In this document: piece after piece, positions 6,819 through 14,875 of the stretch
Layout of the letters: every line of letters begins with the position of its first letter
Position numbering within the stretch: position 1 is the stretch's first letter
Source: Desulforudis sp.
GTDB lineage: Bacteria; Bacillota; Desulfotomaculia; Desulfotomaculales; Desulforudaceae
DNA: 57,407 nt
Assembly: GCA_003604975.1 (NCBI GenBank)
Contig: QZIR01000067.1
Coordinates: 1 to 57,407 of the forward strand
Direction of reading: 5' to 3'
Made by a program: the position numbers and the translations under genes
Notes under the pieces: model-generated
Told to the model about the DNA's origin: nothing
Database searches by the model: none
The model's input: only the letters and a program-made list of their open reading frames with translations

Positions 6819-9012
6819 GATTATTGCCTCCGCCGCGATCAGGGGCGCCCACCGGCTGGTCGGGCAGGCCGAAGCGGCACTGGGAGAGGCGCTGGAACGC
6901 TACGGCGGATCCTCACCGGTTGCCTTTCCGAACACGGGTTACTACCTGCCGGTGATTTACGGACTGACCGGGCGACGGGTGGAGGTGCTCGACGACCTGT
7001 TGCCGGTGCTGGACGAGGCCCGGCGCCTGCTGCCTCCGGTACCTTCCGAACGGGTATGGCTCCCGTATCTTGGACCAACCCTGGATGCCGGGGTGGCCAC
7101 CCTCTTTACGGATGAGATTATCGAGGCCTTAAAATACCTCGGGCCCGACTGCCCTTACGGTAGCGCCCGGGATGCGGACCGGCTCTGGCTGGGTGCGGCG
7201 GACGACGCGGTGCTGCGCCAGAGGGGAATCGAGTTTGTGGACGGCACGGCCCCCGGTTTCGCGGCCTGCGTGGGGGCGGCGCCGGATGCCGCGACGGCGG
7301 TACGGATTGCCCGGGAATGCCAGGAAAAGAATCTGTACGTCTTGCTGTCAGCCGGGACGGACGGGAAGAGCATGGCCGAACAGCTGGCCTCTGCGGGAGT
7401 GCAGCTGGGCTGGGAAACCAGGCTGGTACCGTTCGGCAAGGACGTCACGGCGACCATCTTCGCGCTGGGGTTTGCCGCCCGTGTGGCGCTCTCCTTTGGC
7501 GGGGTGAGTGCAGGGGATGCCCGGCGGTTGCTGGACTACTGCCGCAACCGCGTTTTCGCCTTCGTGCTCGCCCTCGGTGAAGTGGATGACGAAAAGTACG
7601 CCCAGGCGGCCGGGGCGCTGAACTTCGGTTTTCCGGTGGTGGCCGATACGGACATTCCGGAAATACTGCCTTCCGGGATCTGCATGTACGAACACGTAGT
7701 CTCGAATGTGCCCCACGACCGAATCGTTTCCCGTGCGGCCGAGGTGCGCGGCCTGAAGCTCGCGGTGTCCAAAATGGACCTCCCCGTGGCGTACGGCCCG
7801 GCCTTCGAAGGGGAATCGGTGCGTAAGAAGGATATGTACGTTGAGGCCGGCGGCCAGCGCACTCCGGGTTTCGAGCTGGTCCGGACGGCCGAGACCGGTG
7901 AGGTGGAGGACGGCCGCATCGAGGTGATCGGCCCGGACGTGGACGGGGTCGAGGACGGCGCACGGCTGGCGCTCGGTATCTGGATTGACGTGGCCGGGCG
8001 TAAGATGCAGGAAGACTTCGAGCCGGTGCTGGAGCGCCGGATCCACTACTTCATCAATTATGCCCAGGGTGTGTGGCACATGGGCCAGCGCGACATCAAC
8101 TGGCTGCGGATCAGCCGGGAGGCGTTCACCGCCGGCTTTCGGTTGCGGCACCTGGGGGAGATTCTGTATAGTAAGCTGAAATCTGAGTTTTCGAGTATCG
8201 TGGACCGGGTGCAGGTGCGGATTGTGACCGATGAGCAGGAAGTCCTAAGCTTGCGCGAGGTGGCCCGGCAGTATTACACCGTGCGGGACGCTAGGCTGGC
8301 CCAGCTCAGTGACGAGAGCGTGGACACCTTCTATTCCTGTACCCTATGCCAGACCTTTGCCCCGACCCACGTCTGCGTGGTCCTTCCGGAACGGGTGGGG
8401 CTCTGCGGTTCGGTAAGCTGGCTGGATGCCAAGGCCGCTTACGAGATCAGCCCGCACGGTTGCAACCAGCCCATTCCCAAGCGCGGCGTCCTCGACCCGG
8501 AGAAGGGCGAGTGGGCTTCCTGTAACGAGTTTATCCGGGACAATTCCCGCGGGACGATTGAGCGGACCAATTTCTACACAATCATGGAGTACCCGCTCAC
8601 CTCCTGCGGCTGTTTTGAGGCGATCCTGTCCCTGGTGCCCGAGGCCAACGGCTTCCTGATCGTGAACCGCGAGCACAGCGGCATGACCCCGGCCGGGATG
8701 ACCTTTTCCACGATGGCTGGTTCGATCGGGGGCGGGGTGCAAACGCCGGGGTTCATGGGGATCGGCAAGTCCTACCTGGCCTCACGCAAGTTCATCAAGG
8801 GGGACGGGGGACTGGCCCGGATTGTCTGGATGCCCCGTGATTTTAAGGAGCAGATGCGGCCCGTGCTGACGCAGCGGGCCGAGGAAGAGGGCCTTAGAGC
8901 CGACTTCGTGGATAAGATCGCGGATGAGACGGTGGGGATCGACGTGGAGGCTGTACTAGCGTTCCTGGAGGAGAAGGGGCATCCGGCGTTAACGTTGGAA
9001 CCATTATTCTAG
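6811..9012 (+). CDS. acsB: Acetyl-CoA synthase (CODH/ACS beta) subunit
   Basis: The 733-residue protein joins a methyl group, CO and CoA to form acetyl-CoA, or does the reverse. The A-cluster ligands line up with the Moorella enzyme at a constant offset of four residues: Cys510, Cys513, Cys522 and Cys532 in the segment beginning CTLCQTFAPTHVC, and the Cys599-Gly-Cys601 motif (TSCGCFEAI) that holds the proximal-distal Ni site. The full N-terminal domain that contacts CODH is present. ATG 6811 lies behind GAGGAGGAAG inside the end of cooS, so translation of the two is coupled. Confidence 0.97.
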   Translation: MSRIIASAAIRGAHRLVGQAEAALGEALERYGGSSPVAFPNTGYYLPVIYGLTGRRVEVLDDLLPVLDEARRLLPPVPSERVWLPYLGPTLDAGVATLFTDEIIEALKYLGPDCPYGSARDADRLWLGAADDAVLRQRGIEFVDGTAPGFAACVGAAPDAATAVRIARECQEKNLYVLLSAGTDGKSMAEQLASAGVQLGWETRLVPFGKDVTATIFALGFAARVALSFGGVSAGDARRLLDYCRNRVFAFVLALGEVDDEKYAQAAGALNFGFPVVADTDIPEILPSGICMYEHVVSNVPHDRIVSRAAEVRGLKLAVSKMDLPVAYGPAFEGESVRKKDMYVEAGGQRTPGFELVRTAETGEVEDGRIEVIGPDVDGVEDGARLALGIWIDVAGRKMQEDFEPVLERRIHYFINYAQGVWHMGQRDINWLRISREAFTAGFRLRHLGEILYSKLKSEFSSIVDRVQVRIVTDEQEVLSLREVARQYYTVRDARLAQLSDESVDTFYSCTLCQTFAPTHVCVVLPERVGLCGSVSWLDAKAAYEISPHGCNQPIPKRGVLDPEKGEWASCNEFIRDNSRGTIERTNFYTIMEYPLTSCGCFEAILSLVPEANGFLIVNREHSGMTPAGMTFSTMAGSIGGGVQTPGFMGIGKSYLASRKFIKGDGGLARIVWMPRDFKEQMRPVLTQRAEEEGLRADFVDKIADETVGIDVEAVLAFLEEKGHPALTLEPLF

Positions 9013-9046
9013 AACACATGGCGGTGAATGGGAAAGGGGATCTCGA

Positions 9047-10384
9047 ATGGCGCTGAATGGGTTGGCGATTTACAAGCTGCTGCCGAAGACCAACTGCAAG
9101 GACTGCGGGCAGGCCACCTGCCTCGCCTTTGCGATGCAGATGGCGGCGGGGAAGGCCTCGCTGGACGCCTGTCCGCACGCGAGCGACGAAGCCAAGGAAA
9201 CGCTGGGCGCGGCGTCCGAGCCGGCAATCGCGCTGGTCGAAATCGGAACCGGGGAAAAGGTGGTCAAGCTCGGTAACGAGACCGTGCTGTTCCGCCACGA
9301 CAAGCGGTTTGTTCATCCTACGGCCATCGGGATTCTGGTCTCTGACCGACTGGACGACGCGGCCGTCGAGGCGCGCGTGCAGTCCATTAACGGACTCTTC
9401 TTCGACCGGCTTGGTGAAACCTACGGGGTCGACCTGGTCGCGGTACGGAATGATTCCAGTGACGCCGCACGGTTTGTGGAAGTGGTGCGCAAGGTGGCGG
9501 AACTGAGCCCCCTCACCCCGGCGCTGCTCAGCGAAGATCCGGTGGCGCTCCGGGGGGCCCTGGAGGTTGTGGCCGGCCGCAAACCGCTGGTCTACGGTGC
9601 CCACCCCGGCAACTATGAGGCCCTGACCGCCCTGGCGAAGGAGTTTGCCGTTCCCCTCGGGGTACGCGTGGACGGGCTGGACGAACTGGCCGAGCTGGCT
9701 GAGAAAATTGCGAAACTGGGACACAAGCAGCTGCTGCTGGATTCCGGGGCCAGGGATGTCAAGCGGGTGCTGGCCGACCAGACCCTGATCCGGCGCCTGG
9801 CCATAATGAAGCGGTTCCGTCCTTTCGGGTACCCGACGATCTGTTTTGCGGACAACCGAGACGGGGCGCAGCGGGTTCTGGACAGTGTCGTCTATGCCGC
9901 CAAATACGCGGGGGTGCTGATCATCGACCGCGTTGACCCGGCGGAGATCCTGCCGCTGATCACCTGGCGTCTGAATGTCTACACCGACCCCCAGAAACCG
10001 ATCGCCATCGAGGCCAAGGTCTACGAGGTCGGCACACCGGGACGCGATGCGCCGGTGTTCCTGACCACGAACTTCTCGCTCACCTATTACTGCGTGATGG
10101 GCGATATCGAGTCGGCCCGTACGCCGGCCTACATCCTGCCGGTGGATACCGACGGTACCTCCGTGCTCACTGCGTGGGCGGCCGGTAAGGTTACTCCCGA
10201 GAAGATTAAGACCTTCCTGGAGACGTCCGGGATCGGTGACCGGGTCGACCATCGTCGGCTGATCATTCCCGGCGGACTAGCCGTAATGACCGCCAAGCTG
10301 AAGGAGATCACGGGCTGGGACATCCTGGTCGGGCCGCGCGAATCATCTGTAATCAGCGCTTTCCTACGCGATAACTGGCAGTAA
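9047..10384 (+). CDS. acsC: Corrinoid iron-sulfur protein large subunit
   Basis: This 445-residue subunit of the corrinoid protein carries the methyl group from methyl-THF to acetyl-CoA synthase. The N-terminal 4Fe-4S domain has Cys17, Cys20, Cys25 and Cys42 (TNCKDCGQATCLAFA and DACPHAS). A TIM barrel follows, and the C-terminal domain (about 325-445, including FLTTNFSLTYYCVMGDIE) binds the cobamide with the small subunit. It lies 34 bases after acsB in the same operon and works with acsD. Length and domain order are standard. Confidence 0.96.
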   Translation: MALNGLAIYKLLPKTNCKDCGQATCLAFAMQMAAGKASLDACPHASDEAKETLGAASEPAIALVEIGTGEKVVKLGNETVLFRHDKRFVHPTAIGILVSDRLDDAAVEARVQSINGLFFDRLGETYGVDLVAVRNDSSDAARFVEVVRKVAELSPLTPALLSEDPVALRGALEVVAGRKPLVYGAHPGNYEALTALAKEFAVPLGVRVDGLDELAELAEKIAKLGHKQLLLDSGARDVKRVLADQTLIRRLAIMKRFRPFGYPTICFADNRDGAQRVLDSVVYAAKYAGVLIIDRVDPAEILPLITWRLNVYTDPQKPIAIEAKVYEVGTPGRDAPVFLTTNFSLTYYCVMGDIESARTPAYILPVDTDGTSVLTAWAAGKVTPEKIKTFLETSGIGDRVDHRRLIIPGGLAVMTAKLKEITGWDILVGPRESSVISAFLRDNWQ

Positions 10385-10402
10385 GAAGAGGTTGAGGTCG
10401 TT

Positions 10403-12292
10403 TTGAGCGTACAGATCCACTTTGTTCCCGACAACCTGACAGTTCGAGTAAACGTGGACGAGAGCATTCTCCAGGCCGCCGCCCGGGCGGGGATCATCCT
10501 GCGCGGGGCCTGTGGGGGCGCCGGTACCTGCGGGCGCTGCGGGGTCACCCTGCGCAGCGGGTCCGTTCTCGTGGATAATGAACTGTACCGTGGGGATGAA
10601 GCACCGACGGTGTTGTCCTGTCGCGCCTATCCGACATCGGACGTCGTGGTTGAGATTCCCCCGGCCTCCCGCCTCAGCGAGCACCAGGTGTTGCTCGACA
10701 GCCAGGAGCAAGGCCGGCTGGAAGCAGGGGATGAAAGGCCGGTTTCGCCCGCCCGTCCGCTGTATCAGGAGGCCACAGTGGGGTTGACCGTTCCCGACTG
10801 CGACAACGCCGGGGACGACCTGGCACGGCTGCGCCGGGGGCTCGAGCCGCTGGCTGGCACGCCGGACTTTACGGTCGCCACGGGGTTGTTGCGTGATCTG
10901 CCGGGCGTTCTGCGGGCCGCCGACTGGAAGCCGCGCTGCGGTATCGCCTTCGGTTTTGAGCCCCCGCGGCTGGTCTACGCCGGGACCGGCAGTGACACAC
11001 CCTGCTACGGGGTCGCCGTCGATGTGGGTACCACGACGGTGGTGGTCCAACTGGCCAACCTGAACACGGGTTCGGTGGTCGGTACGCGCGGCAGCTACAA
11101 CCGCCAAGCCGCCTTCGGAGACGACGTCATCAGCCGGATCATATACGCGACGGAAGAGTCAAACGGCCGGGAGCACCTCCGCCTAAAGGTGCTGGAGACG
11201 ATCAACGCCCTTCTGGAAGAACTGCTTGCCGAAACAGGGACCACGGAACAGAGCGTCAGAGCCTGTAGCTGCGCCGGGAACCCCACGATGGTCCACCTGT
11301 TGCTGGGGGTGGATCCGTCCTATATCCGGCTGGAACCCTACACCCCTGCGGCGAATGAGTGGCCCATACTTACCGCGTCCGAGGTGGGGCTCCGGATATT
11401 CGGGGAAGCACCCGTCTACTGCCTGCCGGGAGTGGGGAGCTACGTCGGCGGGGATATTTCAGGCGGTCTGGCCTTTTCCGGTGCCGCCTTCGCCGACGGG
11501 GTGACCCTGTTCGTGGATATCGGGACGAACGGAGAAATCGTCCTCGGGAACCGCGAGTGGCTGATCGGTTGCGCCTGCTCGGCGGGACCGGCGTTTGAGG
11601 GCGCCGGGGTGACCTGCGGGATGCGGGCGACCGAAGGTGCGGTGGAACAGGTGGCGGTGTCCGCGGGCGGGTTTGAGGTACTTCTGAAGGCCATCGGCGG
11701 CACCAGGCCGGCCGGTATCTGCGGGTCAGGTCTCATTGCCGGCCTTTCGGCGCTGCAGCGGGCCGGGGTTATCGACCGCAGCGGCCGGTTCAGCCCAGGT
11801 CTGGATACCCCCAGGCTCCGGTCGGGTGCTAACGGATGCGAGTTTGTGTTGGCCTGGGGCTCCGAAAGCGGTACGGGCCGCGATCTGGCGCTGACCAATC
11901 ATGATCTGCAAAACCTTCTGCGGGCAAAGGCTGCCGTTTTTGCCGGGATCCAGACCCTGCTCCGGTCGGTGGGTCTGGGCAAAGACGACATCGAACAGGT
12001 CCTGATCGCGGGGGGCTTCGGTCTCCATATCAACGTGCGCGACGCGGTGGCCATCGGGATGCTGCCCGATCTGCCTCCTGAACGATTCCGGTTTGTCGGA
12101 AACAGTTCCCTGGGCGGGGCGCGCCTGGCCCTGCTCTCCGCATTGGACCGCGCCGTGATTGAGGAGACCGCCCGCCGCGTAACCTATATGGAACTGGATG
12201 AGACCACGCCCTTTATGGACGAGTTCATGGCCGCAATGTTTTTACCACACACCGACATCGGGCTTTTCCCGTCGGTAACCGAGCAGGAGTGA
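10403..12292 (+). CDS. acsV: Reductive activator of corrinoid protein (RACo/AcsV)
   Basis: The 629-residue protein is a ferredoxin-ASKHA fusion. The N-terminal 2Fe-2S domain shows Cys37, Cys43, Cys46 and Cys73 (ACGGAGTCGRCG and VLSCRAY). A linker follows, and then an ATPase of the actin/Hsp70/sugar-kinase fold with VAVDVGTTTVVVQL near 205 and FVDIGTNGEIVLGN near 370. RACo uses ATP to push an electron into Co(II) corrinoid that has escaped the catalytic cycle. The start is TTG 10403, with AAGAGG a few bases upstream. Its place between acsC and cooC fits repair of the corrinoid protein encoded alongside. Confidence 0.92.
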   Translation: MSVQIHFVPDNLTVRVNVDESILQAAARAGIILRGACGGAGTCGRCGVTLRSGSVLVDNELYRGDEAPTVLSCRAYPTSDVVVEIPPASRLSEHQVLLDSQEQGRLEAGDERPVSPARPLYQEATVGLTVPDCDNAGDDLARLRRGLEPLAGTPDFTVATGLLRDLPGVLRAADWKPRCGIAFGFEPPRLVYAGTGSDTPCYGVAVDVGTTTVVVQLANLNTGSVVGTRGSYNRQAAFGDDVISRIIYATEESNGREHLRLKVLETINALLEELLAETGTTEQSVRACSCAGNPTMVHLLLGVDPSYIRLEPYTPAANEWPILTASEVGLRIFGEAPVYCLPGVGSYVGGDISGGLAFSGAAFADGVTLFVDIGTNGEIVLGNREWLIGCACSAGPAFEGAGVTCGMRATEGAVEQVAVSAGGFEVLLKAIGGTRPAGICGSGLIAGLSALQRAGVIDRSGRFSPGLDTPRLRSGANGCEFVLAWGSESGTGRDLALTNHDLQNLLRAKAAVFAGIQTLLRSVGLGKDDIEQVLIAGGFGLHINVRDAVAIGMLPDLPPERFRFVGNSSLGGARLALLSALDRAVIEETARRVTYMELDETTPFMDEFMAAMFLPHTDIGLFPSVTEQE

Positions 12293-12299
12293 TTTAAAG

Positions 12300-13061
12300 G
12301 TGCAGATCGCCGTAGCCGGTAAGGGTGGTACCGGAAAGACGACCTTCAGTGCATTGATGATCAGGCAGTTGGTGTCCGCGGGGCACAAGCCGATCCTGGC
12401 CGTGGACGCCGACGCTAACGCCAACCTGGCTGAGGCCCTCGGGGTACCCGCTCCGGAGACGGTGGGGGACATCGTGGCGGAGATGACCAGTGACCGCCGT
12501 TCACAGCCAGGCGGGATGAGCAAGGACCGCTACCTCTCCTACCGGATGTGCCAGGCCATGGCCGAGGGAGACGACTTTGACCTCCTGGTGATGGGCCGGC
12601 CGGAGGGGGCCGGGTGTTATTGTTACGCCAATAACCTGCTGCGGGGTTTTGTGGGCGAACTGGCCCAAAACTACCGCGACGTGATAATGGATAACGAGGC
12701 CGGGCTGGAACACCTGAGCCGGCGGACCCTGGGCCGGGCGGATGTGCTGTTCATCGTTAGCGACGCCACGGCGCGTGGGGTGCAGACCGCGGCCCGGGTG
12801 GCCGAACTGGTGCGCAAGGTCGGCCTGGAAGTGGGCCGCATGGGTCTGGTCGTAAACCGGGCCCGCGAGGACACCGTTCCGGTCCTGGAAGGCCTGATCA
12901 CGGAACTGGGGCTGGAACTCTGGGGGACGATTCCCTTTGACCCGGACGTAGAGGCTTACGACCTGAAGGCGCAGCCACTCTATGACCTGCCGGAGGACGG
13001 CGCGGCCTCCCAGGCCGTCCGGCGAATCCTGGAGCGAATCGAGATACTTCTGAAAGGATGA
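12300..13061 (+). CDS. cooC: CODH nickel-insertion ATPase (CooC/AcsF family)
   Basis: This 253-residue MinD/ArsA-class P-loop ATPase has the deviant Walker A KGGTGKTTF near residues 8-16, DADANANLAEALG near 40-52, and MDNEAGLEHLSRRT in the middle. A Cys pair of the CooC type is visible in GAGCYCYANN (around residue 105-112), which in CooC dimers binds nickel or zinc. It matures CooS, and possibly AcsB, by inserting Ni. The start is GTG 12300, seven bases after acsV. Paralogues CooC and AcsF are hard to tell apart by eye. Confidence 0.9.
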   Translation: MQIAVAGKGGTGKTTFSALMIRQLVSAGHKPILAVDADANANLAEALGVPAPETVGDIVAEMTSDRRSQPGGMSKDRYLSYRMCQAMAEGDDFDLLVMGRPEGAGCYCYANNLLRGFVGELAQNYRDVIMDNEAGLEHLSRRTLGRADVLFIVSDATARGVQTAARVAELVRKVGLEVGRMGLVVNRAREDTVPVLEGLITELGLELWGTIPFDPDVEAYDLKAQPLYDLPEDGAASQAVRRILERIEILLKG

Positions 13062-13068
13062 ACGATAG

Positions 13069-14004
13069 ATGGGTGTTGAACTGGTACAGGAGAGATGGAA
13101 GGGGAAGCTCTACGCGCTGACCATCGGGCGGGAACCGTACCAGGTGGTGGCGGGGGGCGACTCGACGCTGCCCTTCCTGGACCTTGACGGCGGTTCGTAC
13201 ACGCGGCCGGTTAGCGCCCTGACGGTATTCGACCGGCGGCCTGAAAACTGGCCGGACACCCTTACCGGTGCCTGGGGCGATGTGCTCGACAACCCGGTGC
13301 AGTGGGCGCGCAAGTGCGTGGAACTGGGCGCGGATGCGGTGGCCTTAAAGCTGGTTAGTGCCCACCCGGAACAGGGTGACCGCTCCCCGCAGGAATGTGC
13401 TGCAACCGTAAAGGCGGTGGCCGAAGCCGTCGACCAGCCCCTGATCGTGCTCGGCTGTGCCGTTAATGAAAAGGACGCCGCCGTGCTTCCGGTGGTGTCC
13501 GAGGCGCTCAACGGTTACAACTGCCTCATCGGGCAGGCCACAAGTGAGAACTACAAGACGGTGGTCGCCGGCTGTCTGGCCCACGGGCACAGTGTGATCG
13601 CCACCTCGCCGCTGGACATCAACCTGGCCAAGCAGCTCAACATCCTGATGACCGATATGAACCTGCCGCCGGACCGGATCGCTATGGACCTCTCGATCGG
13701 CCCGCTCGGCTACGGCATTGAATACGCCTACTCGATCATCGAACGCAAGCGCACCGGAGCCCTGCTGGGCGACCGGATGCTGGCCATGCCGGTGATCTGC
13801 CTGGTCGGCGAGGAAGCCTGGAAGGTTAAGGAAGCCCAGCGTGCGGATGACCTGGAATGGGGGGCCGACGAACCGCGCGGGATCCTCTGGGAAGCGGTGA
13901 CCGCGGTGGCCCTGGCCCAGGCTGGAGCGTCCATCTTCGTCTTCTACCACCCGGAAGCGTTGCGTCAGTTCAACACTCAAATTGACGCTCTGATGGGGAA
14001 ATAG
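13069..14004 (+). CDS. acsD: Corrinoid iron-sulfur protein small subunit
   Basis: The 311-residue TIM-barrel subunit forms the corrinoid protein heterodimer with AcsC. Recognisable family stretches are DNPVQWARKCVELGADAVAL, PLIVLGCAVNEKD, NEKDAAVLPVVSEAL, MDLSIGPLGYGIEYAYS and PVICLVGEEAWK. It has no cofactor cysteine set of its own, as expected. It lies seven bases after cooC and 64 bases before acsE. Confidence 0.95.
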   Translation: MGVELVQERWKGKLYALTIGREPYQVVAGGDSTLPFLDLDGGSYTRPVSALTVFDRRPENWPDTLTGAWGDVLDNPVQWARKCVELGADAVALKLVSAHPEQGDRSPQECAATVKAVAEAVDQPLIVLGCAVNEKDAAVLPVVSEALNGYNCLIGQATSENYKTVVAGCLAHGHSVIATSPLDINLAKQLNILMTDMNLPPDRIAMDLSIGPLGYGIEYAYSIIERKRTGALLGDRMLAMPVICLVGEEAWKVKEAQRADDLEWGADEPRGILWEAVTAVALAQAGASIFVFYHPEALRQFNTQIDALMGK

Positions 14005-14068
14005 GTATACTTATAGGACGTGGTTTTCCTCGAGTTAACCAAGCATCGCACGGAAGGCAAGGTTGCAG

Positions 14069-14863
14069 ATGATTCTTATCGGTGAACGCATCAACGGGAT
14101 GTTCAAGGATATCCGGGAGGCCATCCAGGTCAAGAACGCCGGACCGATCGAGGACTGGGCCCGCAAACAGGCGGAGGCAGGCGCCCACTACCTGGACATC
14201 AGTACCGGGCCGGCCACACCGGCCGAGGAGCAGCCCGAGGTACTGCGCTGGATGGTTGAGACCGCCCAAGGCGCGGTGGATTTACCCTGCTGCCTGGACT
14301 CCGTAAACCCGGACGCAATCAAGGCCGGGCTCGCCGCCCATCGGGGCAAGGCGATTATCAATTCCACGAGTGCGGACCAGGACCGCATGGACATGCTTCT
14401 GCCGCTGGCGGCCGAATATCAGGCCGCGATTATCGGGTTGTCCATGAACGAGCAGGGTGTTCCCAAGGACGCCAACGACCGCCTGGCCTTGGCCATGGAG
14501 ATCGTGGCCAACGCCGACGCCCACGGTCTTTCCACGGCCGACCTGTACATTGACCCCCTGGTGCTGCCTGTAAACGTGGCCCAGGAAGACGTTATTGAAG
14601 TTTTCGAGACGCTGCGCCAGGTTAAGCTGCTGGCCAGCCCTCCGCCGTTGACCGTGGTCGGCTTAAGCAATGTCTCACAGCGCTGCCCGGACCGGCCCCT
14701 CATTAACCGCACCTTCCTGGTGATGGCCATGGCCTGCGGGCTGGACGCGGCCATCCTCGACGTCAACGACGAGCCCCTGCTCGACGCGGCGGCGACGGCT
14801 GGCATTCTGCTGAACCGGGAAGTCTACTGCGATTCCTACCTCAAGGTATTCCGCAAACGTTAG
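14069..14863 (+). CDS. acsE: Methyl-THF:corrinoid protein methyltransferase
   Basis: This 264-residue pterin-binding TIM barrel moves the methyl of 5-methyl-tetrahydrofolate to the cobalt of AcsCD. The N terminus MILIGERINGMFKDI and segments DLYIDPLVLPVNVAQED, VVGLSNVSQRCPDRPLINRT and AMACGLDAAILDVND match the Moorella enzyme closely, including the Asp and Asn residues lining the folate pocket. ATG 14069 fits the usual N terminus; a TTG six bases upstream is also possible. The methyl branch meets the carbonyl branch at this step. Confidence 0.96.
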   Translation: MILIGERINGMFKDIREAIQVKNAGPIEDWARKQAEAGAHYLDISTGPATPAEEQPEVLRWMVETAQGAVDLPCCLDSVNPDAIKAGLAAHRGKAIINSTSADQDRMDMLLPLAAEYQAAIIGLSMNEQGVPKDANDRLALAMEIVANADAHGLSTADLYIDPLVLPVNVAQEDVIEVFETLRQVKLLASPPPLTVVGLSNVSQRCPDRPLINRTFLVMAMACGLDAAILDVNDEPLLDAAATAGILLNREVYCDSYLKVFRKR

Positions 14864-14875
14864 TCAAGGATAGGA

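Noticed and set aside
7348-8151. Long minus-strand frames inside acsB and other GC-rich genes
   Set aside because: They are antisense shadows of strongly supported genes and show no family motifs.
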